DNA of 64,000 nucleotides from Coprinellus micaceus (taxonomy: Eukaryota; Basidiomycota; Agaricomycetes; Agaricales; Psathyrellaceae): contig OX596344.1 of the NCBI GenBank assembly GCA_951394405.1, forward strand, positions 1,550,001 to 1,614,000, given 5' to 3'. Below, piece by piece: positions 1-10,990 of this stretch. The translations under genes and the position numbers were made by a program. Each line of letters starts with the position of its first letter. The first letter of the stretch is position 1. The notes below the pieces were generated by a model. That model did no database searches and was not told the origin of the DNA. It saw nothing but the letters and a program-made list of their open reading frames with translations.

Positions 1-208
1 CTTAATCTCTTCGATCCTAGAGCTGTCTCGTTAAGTCGGCTAGGAGAGGTGAAGCGATTATCACCCACCCCCGACTCCCAAACTGTGTTTTTTGAGTCAT
101 CGCGCTCAAGCAGGGGTCAATTGGTCCAGGGTAGAAGTCCTTGCCGTCGTGGTCGACGCGGCGGTCATCGCGTTGCCCGGTCGAGGTGTTGGATTTGGTG
201 CTCGACAT
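1..208 (-). CDS. FunK1-type kinase, N-terminal fragment cut by window edge
   Basis: The minus-strand frame starting at 208 opens MSSTKSNTSTGQRD. It aligns with the N-termini of two other FunK1 copies in this window (starts at 22610 and 24403, both beginning MSS). Its 5' flank (209-560) is also a diverged copy of the flank of the 22610 copy. It is therefore read as the first exon of another member of the FunK1 cluster, running off the left edge. The kinase domain is not visible here, so function rests only on similarity of the start region. Whether the gene is intact cannot be judged. Confidence 0.45.
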
Positions 209-560
209 GCACGCTGGAACGAAGCACGTTGTGAATGTAAGAGGAAGAAATCTGCGCGTTTGCGCGACGCGGCCGTGTTGGTGCTATTTGTGGCTGATTG
301 TCCTCCTGAAAAGGCAAGTTGCCACTGGGCGCGGAAGAAAGTCGTCTCGAGACGAACGGGCCGCACGTCTACGAGGATGAAAGTGAATGACCTCGTGAAA
401 GAAGTTTTGAGTACTTATCACTTACACCTCACGGAAGGCGGCTTTGAGGGCAGACGCGTGTCACATTTTGTACCTAAATTGAGCCCAGAGTGAAATCCAG
501 TGAAATCAGATAAATAATTCGTGTGCACAAGTCCAGACAAGTATTTGCTTGATACGGGGG
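209..560. repeat. Duplicated 5' flank of a FunK1 copy
   Basis: This stretch is a diverged duplicate of 22611-22960. Shared blocks include 'gctatttgtggc', 'gattgtcctcct', 'cacggaaggcggct' and 'agataaataattcgt', in the same order and orientation. The homology crosses the start codon, so the copies arose by segmental duplication that carried promoter sequence along. No separate gene is seen here. Confidence 0.7.
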
Positions 561-600
561 TAATGAGAAGTTGGGGTCCCTCGGACATTCAAGTGCGAGG

Positions 601-1830
601 TTAGACCGTAGCTTGGGTACTGGTGAGCTTGAGGATGTGGTGTTTGATGAGCGCACGGAGCTTGGTGCACGCGGAGTGTCGGAAGATGGGCCACCTGAGA
701 ATGTCGCGCAGCACGCAGAGGTCGTCGAAATCGGAGGAAAAACGCCGAGACTGGACTTGGCCGTGGTAAGGAGAAGGGGAGGGAGGCCTTGCATCAGCAT
801 ATACAGGTTCTTCGTCGTCAAAACCTTGGGCCAATTCGAGTTGAGCGTGATGGCGTGCCAGGGATTTGAACGTCCTGAGGACTTTCCCCCAGTCGCCGTC
901 CGGGATGCCAGGTGGCTGTGGAAATGTTCCTTTCTGTAACTGCTCGAAAACAGCACGCCGATGTCCATGGCATAACATGAAATTCGTCTGGTGCCAATCC
1001 TGGAAGGGAGGGTGTCTTCTCAACTTCCCGTTGTGGTATCGGCAAATGATCCAAACCAGGACAGCCAAAAACGACTCCATCTCATGTCTGTAGACCCGCT
1101 TGACTTCCCCCCTCATCGCGCCTATGGTCAGCAGTTCGTCCGCCAGAAAGATCCAGATTCCAGTGTTTGGGAAGCTGGTCGGGCCACTTGGTTCCGCTTC
1201 TTTGACTTTCAGCTTGGGTTTTTCGCAGAGGCTCGAGAGGGGTGAATCTCAAAGATCAAGCTTTTCTGCGGCGCGGTTCCACGTCAAGTTCGTTTCGTTG
1301 CAGTCGCTGACAGCCGCGTCCGCGAGGATGTCGGAGAGAACCAAGTCAAAGTCGCAAAGCATTGGCTTCTGTGTCAAGGGGTCCCACAAAAGGTTGCTTT
1401 CTGTGATGTTACGATGGCAAACCCCAGAAGCCCAAAGGAGGGCGTGACCTGCGGCCTGGGTTGAGCATCGGGTACGAAAGAAACACGTCAAGGCGGGAGC
1501 GAGGACTCACCGCAGAAAACAGTTTGAAAAGCGTTGAAAAATACCTCCCAATCTGATGTCAGCACCGCAACGGGACAGTTCATGGGCAGTGCGTGGCGAA
1601 AAGGCGCCCTATTGCCTCTGACTCCTCGCATAGTCTGAGACACAGCGCCCAAAGGCAACAAAGTGGTGCGATCTGAATGTGTCTCTTCCGAGCCGTCTGG
1701 GAGGCCTTGTGACAAGGACATTGCCTCTACGAGACCAAACCGCCTACTATCTTGTTGATGATCGATGACTCTTGGAAGCTTTGGTGTAGGAGACGAGACC
1801 GAGATGGTGGTACACACAAGAAAGGGAATT
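601..1830 (-). pseudogene. FunK1-type protein kinase remnant (C-terminal half)
   Basis: Read from about 1560 downward, the minus strand gives the end of a kinase N-lobe (WEVFFNAF), then an intron-like gap. It continues with HALLWASGVCHRNITESNL, LCDFDL and, below 1116, the FunK1 C-terminal domain (VKRVYRHEMESFLAVLVWI, then FDDLCVLRDILRWPIF). The catalytic HRD aspartate is Asn (HRN). After the DFD block a second degenerate copy of the same segment (NETNLTWNRAAEKL, about 1255-1300) precedes a frame break. Above about 1600 the sequence is a repeat also found near 2590-2810, so the true N-terminal half is missing. This is a decayed member of the Agaricomycete FunK1 family, not a functional kinase. 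Confidence 0.75.
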
Positions 1831-1905
1831 GGCCTCCTGGCGCGATGCTTGATCAGTACATCATATGATGGGGGCTAAAAACGGGCTTCGGCATGTGACG
1901 AGCTT
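1612..1905. repeat. Diverged direct repeat, copy 1
   Basis: This is similar in order and orientation to 2585-2810. Shared landmarks include 'aaaggcaac', 'ctgaatgtg'/'ccgaatgtg', 'ctatctt', 'gaagacgagatcgagatgg' against 'gagacgagaccgagatgg', and a run around 'gatcagtacatcat'/'aatcagtgcatcat' followed by 'catgtgacgagct'/'cacatgcgaagagct'. It overlaps the upstream edge of the FunK1 remnant. The source element is not recognised. Confidence 0.55.
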
Positions 1906-2584
1906 GCAGGCGCGTAGGAGGACGGTACCCAGTTGCGAGTCCCTAGGACTACAAGCGTCGGATAAGTGAGCTACGAGATATAGTGTGGTTTTGTGGTTTA
2001 TTTATTTATTTTTATTTTGGAACAGGACAGGTATGCATGTATTCCGTCGCTCGCAATGGAATCAATGCATCTTCGTAGCGCTATCGTAGCAGTCAAGACG
2101 TCAACTAGCCATATACATACTGCATACTGAATCGATCAATAACCAGTCAAAATCACGCCAAAGAATGAATTCAATATGGGAGGGAGAAAAGCCCGCTGGC
2201 TTACCATGGTTCCCCTAACATGCATATATAGCTGTGCTGGCAGATAAGTGTAACCTATCTGCTATGTTCCTTTTATGGTGTAACGGCTAGCGGGCACAGC
2301 GGGAGCCTCCTTACACCCGCTCAGAAGCACACGCAGCTCAATTGCGAGGACTTGTATTGTGCCTCCAAACCTATCGTACACTACAGAGGAAGTTGCCCCT
2401 GGTTAGCTCACTGGTAAAGGGTCGGTGAGGAACCACCATAATAAAAGTTGAGTCGTTTTTGGTGCTGGAATATCATACCTCGGGACAGGGGGCTCAGATG
2501 ACGGGTGTCGATATTGGTAACAGCATATACCAGGTTCCGCTTCACGGAAGAACTTGTTCTGAACCTGGGAGGTTCAGAGGGGCT
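1906..2584. other. Gene-free spacer
   Basis: No supported ORF is present. There is an AT-rich run near 2000-2020 (tttatttatttatttttatt). A box-A-like tRNA promoter word (tagctcactggt) lies near 2404-2415 with only a poor box-B match 35-45 nt later. This could be a decayed tRNA-derived SINE head for the repeat that follows at 2585, but the call is weak. Confidence 0.4.
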
Positions 2585-2810
2585 GGTTATGAGTCTAGGA
2601 CACAACGTCGAAAGGCAACCAAAGGGTGTATTCCGAATGTGCATTGCCCTTACGATAGCTGCAAGCTGCCTGCTATCTTAGTGGTGACTCCTGGAGGTTT
2701 TTGTGCAGAAGACGAGATCGAGATGGTCATACATACGAGACGGACGTTCAGAGGCGGTCACCTATAGTATTGAATCAGTGCATCATCACATGCGAAGAGC
2801 TCAGTTCGGC
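2585..2810. repeat. Diverged direct repeat, copy 2
   Basis: This is the partner of 1612-1905, with the same order of shared words ending in 'aatcagtgcatcatcacatgcgaagagct'-like sequence. No coding capacity is evident. From 2811 to 3183 no gene is visible. Confidence 0.55.
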
Positions 2811-3183
2811 GCCTAGACCCTAGGCTAGTATGGATAGTGCCACAAGCTACATATGTACAAAAGCCACCATTGGACTGTGGTTTAGATACCCCGGAACGTT
2901 AGAATCTGTAATAGGAATGGCATAATACAAGGTAAGATATGTGGACAAATCATCAATCAAATCCATTGGGTAAGACAAGGGTAAGAAGTATCGGGTCGAG
3001 CCAGAGAACATTGAGGGCTGAGCGTTGGGGCGGTAGTTTAAGGTATACGAGTACACATAATTGACCGCCAGCAGATATAATACGGGATCAGGAAAGTCCG
3101 GGACTAAAGCACAACATGAAAAGACAACACGATTCACGGGATACAGCGAGGGAGACGTTGTCGATGTGAAGGGAGATCCACTC

Positions 3184-5888
3184 CTACACCATCGCCTCAC
3201 CCTTCGAGACGTTGAGAATGCGGCTCCTCAGCAGCTCAACCGAGCGGGAAGCAGCGGGGTGTTCAAACAGAGGCCAAGAGAGGATTTTGTGGAGGGCGCA
3301 GACGTCGTTGAATTTGGAGTGGTGTTCACCATACGATGGGTTTCGGGCAATCCTAGCGCGATCACGGTGGGCGATGCGAGCTTGATCGACAAGGTTGGAG
3401 AGACTATGGAGCGTCTCCTTGACCACCTCCCAAACCTCCCCTGGGATGCCTGAAGGCATGCCCATCTTATCGTCCATAATTTTGTCGAATGTTCGCTGTC
3501 GTTTCGTTTGGCACAATTCGTAGATCGTCTGACTCCATTGTCCCAGAGGAGGATGGTCTCTCAGCTTTCCGCCCTGGTACCGGCAAACGATCCAGACAAG
3601 GACAGCAATAAATGCCTCCACCTCGTGCCTATAGACCCTCTTCACTTCTCCAGCCATGGCAGCTTCGGTTAGCAATGCGCTTGCCATAAATATCCACGTG
3701 CCAGTGTTCGAAAAACCGGTAGGACCGTTCGGACCTTCTTCCTCGACATCAAGCTTGGGCTTGTCACAGAAATGAGAAAGGTCGAAGTCGCAAAGTTTGG
3801 GTTTTTCGGTGGCGGGGTCCCACATCAGGTTGGTTTCGCTGATGTCACCGTGTCGGATTCCGACGCTCCAAAGCATGGCGTGGCCTAATAAGGTGGATGC
3901 GTCGGTTCTGGACGGACAGTAGAAGATGCCTTCGACTTACAATAGAACAACGCGCAAAAAGCGGCCAGAAATACAATCCAATTCCTGGTCAGCTTGGAGA
4001 TTGGCTCGTATTTGGGCATCACGATCAGGTAGGGGATTCGACTGGCAAGCCTCATGGGCAAGTACTCCTCCTCATTCTGGAGAACGGCTTGGCGGAGGGG
4101 TCCAGACTCGAACTCCGGGTATTCTTTCGCAGCGAGAATCGTCGGCAAATAGTCGCAGGGGTTGTCGGTCGCGAACTCCGGGGCGCTGAACTCTTCCCTG
4201 GCCTTGTCAATGAAAGCCTTTTCGCGGGGACGGCTCTTCTCTGGCCAGGAGAGTTTGACGGCTACGTCTGTTGGGGTCCCTGCCACCTTGACAGATCCAT
4301 ATAGCACTCCCGTAGCCCGCCCGTTCAGCCCGTACCGGGGTTTGATCATGTCGGTCCCAGTGAACGGGCGGGCTTCGGCATTGGGGTTATCAACCCAGGC
4401 GTCCTTCAGGTCGAGGGTCTTGACGTTGTTGCCAACTAGCTCCCCGAACCCGGGAAGGTAGCCCCAATCCTTGTCGTCGAAGCGTTGAATAGCGAAGAGA
4501 AACAGGAAGAGATAGTGCCGATTCTTGAGGAAGTCGAAGCCCGTTAGCTGCAAGGGCGATTCGTGATCGAAATGCCATATATTGATATTCGAATCTGGGA
4601 TGGGTGAGAACACGCCAAAGAACCGAGAATAAAGATCGCTTACCTTTGACGAGGAAGCCTAAAACATGGCTACGCCCGAAAGCGTCATGTAATGCCTCGG
4701 CGGCGTATTCGCCAAGCTGTGCAGCCGCCGCTGGAGCTTCACCCTGCTTTACTTCCGAGGTCTTGGCTTTCTTCGATGCGGACGCACCCTCGACGGTGTC
4801 CGGGGCAGCACGCTTCCGAGACCCTGCCAAGGAGTGAGTGAGAATCTGGGTCGGATGCAGGCGGTGGTGGCGACTCACCTTTTCCTTTATTAGTTGATTG
4901 GGACGCACTCCTCCGAGTCTTCGAAGATTGGGAGGGCTGAGGGGCCGCAGTAGCGACGGATTCCGTCGCCACAGGCGCTTGGGGGTCCAACTGGCTCTTC
5001 AAGTCTTCTTCGGTCTCGTACGCGTGGTTCTTCTCGGAACCCACCCGGGGGTCTTTCCACGGGGTCGGGGGGTCAAGCACCTTCTTGCTCTTCTTGAACT
5101 CGAGAAACATTAAACCCTTCTCCCAGGACAGATATGTAGGCGGGGCTTCTTCTAGATGCCGCATTGCATCCTTCTTGACGGGATAGAGAGGGTCCACAAA
5201 TTTCTGATAAGAGAGTACGACATCTGGTTTTCGGTTCGACTTCTGGCCGTTGTGTGCAATCGGGATTGTCCTTGGATCGTGAACCATAAACTGGAGCTTC
5301 TTGTCGGAGGCTGAGGGCTTGCGGGCCCCAATGACGACACCTTCCAGAAGAGAAAGGATCTCGTTGGCACCGCTGACAAAGTGCTGGTATCGTTCGGTCT
5401 CCCCGGTCGTATTAGCGCTGTACATGTATTCAGCATCGTCACGCACACGCCGTTGATACACAGAACTTACTACTTCTTGAAAGCCTCGTCGATGACGGCC
5501 ATGGAAGCTTCATTCTCATTCTTCTTCACAACTTTGTCGATCTCATTCAAGCACCCTTGCAAGCCCTCGCGAATCACGTCGTCACCGGGTCTGAGAGGGC
5601 CTCCACTGGAGATGGCCCCGACCGTTTGGAACATGCGGTAGAGGTATCGTTCGAGGTTGCCAAGCTTGAATAGGAGGATGTCTTGCCATATCAGAGGTCG
5701 TCTATCCTCCTGTCTACAAAAGCGGCGTCGTTCAGATACTAGTCGCGATGCGACGAAACTGGAAGGTAGCCAACTCACTTGCACGACTCCAGACCCTGAG
5801 AGGTCGCCGTCGAACCGGCATTGCCCGGCGTTGTGAAAGGGAACTTTGGGACCGGACGCGCTGGCGTCTTGGGGTGACTATCGGTCAT
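3184..5888 (-). CDS. FunK1-family protein kinase, full-length copy
   Basis: A six-exon model is supported by splice signals and continuous family similarity. The start ATG at 5888 opens MTDSHPKTPARPVPKF. Introns lie at about 5778-5725, 5470-5418 (phase joins KK to YANTTGETERY), 4878-4824, 4644-4600 and 3941-3892. The product is about 800 aa, normal for the fungal-specific FunK1 kinases (PF17667). The N-terminal region precedes an atypical N-lobe. The C-lobe shows HAMLWSVGIRHGDISETNL (catalytic Asp in HGD) and LCDFDLSH (DFD in place of DFG). The C-terminal part carries the VKRVYRHEVEAFIAVLVWI block. A Lys/Ala-rich linker (KRAAPDTVEGASASKKAKT) looks like a nuclear-localisation stretch. FunK1 kinases are expanded in multicellular basidiomycetes. 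Substrates are unknown. This is the only copy here with all parts in place. Confidence 0.85.
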
Positions 5889-7172
5889 GTTAGATGAGGA
5901 ACAGGGGAAGATGGGGGAACAGTCGAGAGCAACGCCTAGCAGCCTTTATAGTAGTACGAACCTCGAGCACGTGCTGCGACCATTGCCTCCGTGATGACCC
6001 AAGACGCGTCGCGTCGCGTCGAGGGACCATTAATTATTCGACACAAAAGGCAAGTCGTCATTGATTGTGTGCTGATGGTTTAATCGCACCCCCGCGACCG
6101 CTCCAAGCCATTGGGTCACTATCGTTCAGTTTGGCCTCATAATTAGATAAAGGATAGAAAGCAAGTAATGATTTGTTTCGTGTCAAATAATGGTATGGCT
6201 TTGCCACCTAACGACCGAGAAACGAAGGGAGTGAAAGGAAGCGGTCCCTAGGTCGGAGAACAATGAATTATAGGTGTCGTGCAATGGAGGTGCCTACCTG
6301 TGTACGACGGTTGGCCACATTGAGGACCCTCGTTTCTGAATAGATAGTCACCTGGTATCTATGGTACCGGGTTTGATTTGGACGACATACAATGTGGAGG
6401 GGATCGCGCAGAGGGTGTACCCTTTCGGGAGCCAAAGAAACGAGGTAGGTCAGAGCAATCAGATGCGGATGCGCGTACACCGGGAGAAGTGCGAAACCTG
6501 AGACAAACATTTTTTCGACCGCCTGGCTCCCGCGTCTGATGGGCCTGTGGCACGGACGGTGACATATGATACCCATAACTTTTTCTTCCTAATACCATAC
6601 TGACGACAGTTTGGTGTGGCTGCCATATGATGGATGGTGTAAACACCACATGCCGCCGACATTGATCGCATGTTCTCCCCCATGTTCTAGTCGTACGAAT
6701 GTTCATGTGGCCCTGGGCTAGTGACCCATATGTACGTTTCCTGAGAGCCCACATTTGCGAGCGCTGCTGCCCCATACTACCCTGCAATGAAACAATCCGT
6801 GTGATGGAGCCTCTGGCCCACATCCGACCAATGACCCACCGCAGGTTTTTTTGGGCAGTTTATTGGGGTTTGAGGGTATATGTCCAGAGTTGTGGTCAGC
6901 AGGAGATTGCGCACATCCGTTCCAGCCAAATAAAATATGTCAGAGATGGCATACACACCAACATGGATTCAGATGGAAAGGGTATCAGCGACACATTTGA
7001 GGCCAGGTGGGAGTGTCACAGCAATGTCAATTAAAACAGCTACAAACAGCACACGCCGTCGCTGCACAATCATACTCTATGGGGTATATAACGGTCTCGG
7101 AGGCAAGCAAAGCATAGATAGAAAATGAAACTGAATGATGTACTGGAGTACGGCCTCGGAAACAACTCGAGA
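5889..7172. other. Gene-free intergenic region
   Basis: About 1.28 kb lies between the FunK1 start and the 3' end of the next minus-strand gene. Several ORFs of 70-150 codons cross it on both strands. None shows domain motifs, matching splice sites or codon continuity, so none is called. The first 100-150 bp should hold the FunK1 promoter. No clear TATA box was identified. Confidence 0.5.
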
Positions 7173-8528
7173 TCAAGCAGAGACGCTGTCGGCAGGCGTG
7201 GCACCAGCATCACCACTGCCCGAAGCGGTAGGAGCAGGGGTGGTGTTGGTAGACGTGGTGTTTGGGGGGGTAGCTACTCTGTCGGCGAGGATGTCATCCA
7301 CCGTATCTTGCCAAGCGTTGACAACTTGGGTCGGGGCATGCAGGGACCCATTCTTATAGAGCTCCCTATCAGCCTTGAGGGTCTTCTGGAAATACCTAAG
7401 TTCCGGTGTTGTCAGGTGCAGCCCACGGCAACGAAGGGACAAAGTCACATACCTTTGAAGAGCAGCCTGAGGATCGTCCCTATCGGCCGCTTTTGCTGTG
7501 GCCTCTGCCAAGCGATCGTTGACATGGTCCCAAAATTTCGCGTCGGACTTGCCAGCCTCAGCATGAACCTTCCGCTTACAGACACGCTTAATGATGTAAC
7601 CAATAATGGGGGAGAACAGGACATACCAGCAACGCAAGCCGTGCGCTTAAGGCAACAGTCACGGTGCACTGTGTTCCCTCCACCAAAGTGGAAGCCAGGT
7701 CAAAGATTGACTGGTTGGACTTTCTGGACGTTGCGATCTACAACAATGATAACGTCAGGCAAGGAAAGTCGACAACAAATATGAAATGAACATACCGCCT
7801 TCTTGATCCTCGACCTGCATTGGGTCAGTTCATCGGAGATGGCCCTCTGGACGGCATTCAGGATATGCCGGTCGGTGTCGAGGTTGTTTGGGACATTGAC
7901 GTTGACGTGCTTAATGACGGCCTGGAATGGTATCAAGAGATGACTGTCAGTGACTCTGAGGACCGAAAAGATGTAACTCGAGATACTGACCAGAACTCGT
8001 TGACCGGGGAGTGCACCCTTGTAGGTAGGGAGCTTCGGGGAAAGCAGTGAAGCGATGGAGTAATCCTTGAGGTTGTCCTGAAATAAATTGTGAATTGAAC
8101 CGTGGGCATGATATACGGCAGAGGGGGGAGGAACAGTAACGAACCATGAGGGGCTTCGGCACAACGTAGGCCCCAGTGGGGGATGCCAGGACACCTACTT
8201 GGTGGCGGATGGAAAGGAGCAGCCCATACGTGAGGAGCTGTCGGCCAGTGTGATCCTCCGAAGCGAAATGGTTGAGCTCGCTGGCGGAGTATGGGTTTAA
8301 GCTATGACGGTGGGCGGTACGGCGGACTTGGAGTGTCGCATTGGTACGAGCGCTCTCCAGAGCTTGGGTGCTGGAGGTAGCAGTGGTAGACGACGAAGGA
8401 TTTTCCACAAGGACAAATGAATCATCCTCATCGTCGGACTCCATCATCCGGTCCATATCTTCGAGTTGAGCCACACCAGAGACGGCGAGCGAGGGGTCGT
8501 TGTTCAAGGAAGGGGTAGGAGAACTCAT
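7173..8528 (-). CDS. Uncharacterised Agaricomycete protein, five exons
   Basis: The start is at 8528 (MSSPTPSLNNDPSLAV). A Ser/Asp/Glu-rich N-terminus leads into a globular part. GT-AG introns restore one frame. Exon 1 ends VPKPLM, then DNLKDYSIASLLSPKLPTYK follows, then AVIKHVNVNVPNNLDTDRHI and LTQCRSRIKKA. Next come IATSRKSNQSIFDLASTLVE and finally RVCKRKVHAEAGKSDAKFWD through a Thr/Pro-rich tail ending DSVSA. The product is about 400 aa. There is no signal peptide, no membrane segment and no motif I can assign to an enzyme. It is transcribed divergently from the large gene at 8822 with 293 bp between starts. That arrangement could mean co-regulation or a two-gene mobile unit, but this is only inference. 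Its function is unknown. Confidence 0.6.
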
Positions 8529-8821
8529 CTTGACGAGAGAAAAAGCGCAGGCAGTTTAGGAGACAAGTCGAGGAGGTACAAAGGACAATGAACCCTGGAA
8601 GAAGGTATAAATGAGTGTGTGTGCAGGAGCGGGTAAACACGGTGAAAAAATGAGCGGTGAGGGTGGTGATACTGTGGTTGGAAAGAAAGATGTGTGAGGT
8701 GGCAGCTTAAATACTGGTGGAGCCTGGGGCAGGAATAAGCCCTTTCGGAACCCCGCTCAGAAAGGCTGGGGACTCGCACATCACTGCGAGCCCTGCACCC
8801 GGACTCACCCTTCGAAACGCC
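8529..8821. promoter_or_regulatory. Divergent promoter region
   Basis: This is a 293-bp spacer between the ATGs of the minus-strand gene (8528) and the plus-strand gene (8822). It carries an AT-rich word (ttaaatact) near 8707. No experimentally defined motif was identified. It is called from gene geometry alone. Confidence 0.4.
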
Positions 8822-10580
8822 ATGGGTAAAAGGGGACGCAAAGTGTTACCTGTGAGCTCCAACAGTTAGTCGTTCTTCAGAGGTACCAGAGTCAAAAGTC
8901 TTACCCATAAAACCCCCAATCCAACAGAATATGAAGTGTCTGCGGATGGGACAAAGTACCGATGCATTGCATGCACAAACTATTCACGCCGACGCCGAGA
9001 TCCGAAACGTGGTGAAGCCGTGGTGGAGAAGTGGATGCTTAAAGCGAGCTGGCCAAGGCATATAAAAACCAATGACCACCTTCTGTGTCATGGCGTTGGG
9101 GAGAAAGACCACGAGGAGGCCCAGGCCATCGCCACTCAGTTGGCGACTGAGAACACAGCAGATTTTCTCGACTTTGGGGCCACCACCCCAGGCCCACTTA
9201 CTGCAGGTAGCATAGAGGCAACAAACAGCGGGGAGCGGGCCACAATGGCACTCGCAGAACAGGAGATGTGGGAGAAGTACGAGCAAGGGGACTTCACGAT
9301 CGAGATAGACGACTGTGACGCACTCCAAAAAGCGAAGGTCAAGGAATTCGAGCGTCAGGTGGAGGAGAACGACCTGTGGGCTGGAATTGAAGGAGTACCT
9401 GATGTCCTCGATGCTGACAATCCCGATCTTACTGGACAGTTTCTTGAGGAGGAAGACGCCATCTCAGAGCTCCTGGAGTCGATCGGTAAGTGCGCCGCCA
9501 CTGTGGCCTGTATAGAAGCAATCCTAATCAGCTCAAGTAGGCTTTTCGGAACGCGAGGGATTGGAAAGCATGTACCGGGAAGCAGGTATCCTAGGAGATG
9601 AAGATTGGGCACCGTATCCGTCAAAGATCGTCTTCCTCCTCGATGCCCTTGACAACATGTCACGGGTGCGAGTATCAACTGGTCTTATGAACATCTTCAT
9701 CTGGGTTCTTCGAGAAGCTGGAGTGCGGAACGTACCAACACCGTCAGCCTTTCGAAGCATACAGAAGTCGATTAGAGAGCAAAGAGGAATAAGAACTCAA
9801 CATGTCAAGACACCGAAAGGAAACCTCTTCTCGTTCAACAACCCCGTTGACATCATTGCAAATGTGAGTCGGGGGTGGGTGCGGAGCCAAGGCTATGAGG
9901 TTAACTGTCACTCGCGCAGGATTGGGCAAACCCAAACACTCGGAAATACATTCACCGGTATCCCGGTATCCCAAGGAACGGAGTGGTCTCCGAGATCTGG
10001 CATGGGTCAAAATGGCGGCACCAAATGGATCGACACGCACTCAGCCCCATGTACGACGCTGGGGATCGTCACTACTTTATTGACGAGCCCGCACGATTGA
10101 CGGATGGGAGCATTGTCGTACCGATTCGTTGGCTGGAGGATGACAGTGGTGCTGTGTGGTTCGAAGCCTGGAAAGTAACCTGTGACGAAGCCGTCAGTAT
10201 TCACGTCACAGTCAATCCGATGCCGCCTGGCTTACCTTCCTTTTCACACAGGATCTGGCAACGATCGCCGATCAGGACGACATGGTTGTTCTGTTAGCTG
10301 CCAAGACGTTGAGTGAGAACATGCTCGACCTTGAGGAGAAGGGTCAGATGCCAATCTGGAGTGAAGCCACGATTACAGCTGGCCATCCCCGTCGCATGCC
10401 GAACCCTGACCGAGCCCTTGCTGATGGAGAGCCACTCTATACCTCTTTCATCGATGTTTTCGGTGACGATGTCTCTGGAAATCGTTCGAAAAGCTGGAAT
10501 AAGCATTGGAACATGTATTTCACCCATCGAAACTTACCTCGTGCCCTTCTCCAAAAAGAATCGCACATTCACTTCGTCTC
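8822..10580 (+). pseudogene. Large uncharacterised Agaricomycete gene, 5' part (split by copia)
   Basis: ATG at 8822 starts a 43-nt exon (MGKRGRKVLPVSSN) joined over a 63-nt intron (8865-8927) to YEVSADGTKYRCIACTNY. This gives a C-x2-C ... H-x5-H zinc-finger-like N-terminus. Further GT-AG introns near 9486, 9864 and 10191 keep one frame through WAPYPSKIVFLLDALDN, IWVLREAGVRNVPTPSAF, VVSEIWHGSKWRHQMDRH and LYTSFIDVFGDDVSGN. The reading frame stops at the copia LTR at 10581. It resumes exactly in phase after the element at 16789, once the 5-bp duplication is counted once. I recall closely similar multi-copy hypothetical proteins in many Agaricomycetes, with no assigned domain. High copy number suggests a transposon-borne gene, but no transposase motif is proven here. 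Confidence 0.65.
10576..10580. repeat. Target-site duplication, left copy (GTCTC)
   Basis: GTCTC sits directly before the left LTR (starts TGTAGAAC) and again at 16789-16793 directly after the right LTR (ends TTCCAACA). A 5-bp duplication is the standard signature of LTR-retrotransposon integration. Confidence 0.95.
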
Positions 10581-10963
10581 TGTAGAACGATGCAAGTATG
10601 ACCCACTGTAAGTGGGGAGAGTTCGATGTTAGATTGAAAGTAAGTAGGGTATACAAGATACACACCTGTAAGTGGGGAGAGTTCGATGGGGACTCACCCA
10701 CTTACAGTGTGGACTATATACTGTGGAGAACAATAGATAACCTATATGCGGAACAATAAGAAAGAACAATAGACGTTCCATAAGTAGAGAACAATAGCAG
10801 TGAATGGAGATAAGGTGGAGATAAGAGAACAATAAGTGCAAGTATAATGGGAATAATACAAGGTGGTTGTTGTTCTCTGTAGAACAATAGAAGATAAGTA
10901 AAACGTTCGAAATAGGGGTATTCTTTGTAGAGATAGAGTTGACATGAGCATTGTCTTCCAACA
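10581..10963 (-). repeat. Copia 3' LTR (left)
   Basis: The LTR is 383 bp, TG...CA. It contains an internal direct repeat (CTGTAAGTGGGGAGAGTTCG at about 10607 and 10667). An inverted partner (CCCACTTACAGTG, about 10697-10709) could fold with it. Several AGAACAATA words recur between about 10,730 and 10,890. It is almost identical to 16406-16788. Confidence 0.95.
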
Positions 10964-10976
10964 CACCCCCTCAATG
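10964..10976 (-). other. Copia polypurine tract
   Basis: On the minus strand the bases just before the 3' LTR read CATTGAGGGGGTG. This purine-rich run sits where plus-strand DNA priming occurs in LTR elements. The call is based on position and composition. Confidence 0.7.
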
Positions 10977-10990
10977 TAATGTCTCTGTAT

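Noticed and set aside
2400..2475. Possible tRNA gene
   Set aside because: There is a box-A-like word but no proper box B, acceptor pairing or anticodon arm. Kept only as a hint of a SINE.
6268..7034. Several ORFs over 100 codons between the FunK1 gene and the unknown gene
   Set aside because: There are no motifs, no splice continuity, and overlapping frames of equal length, as expected by chance.
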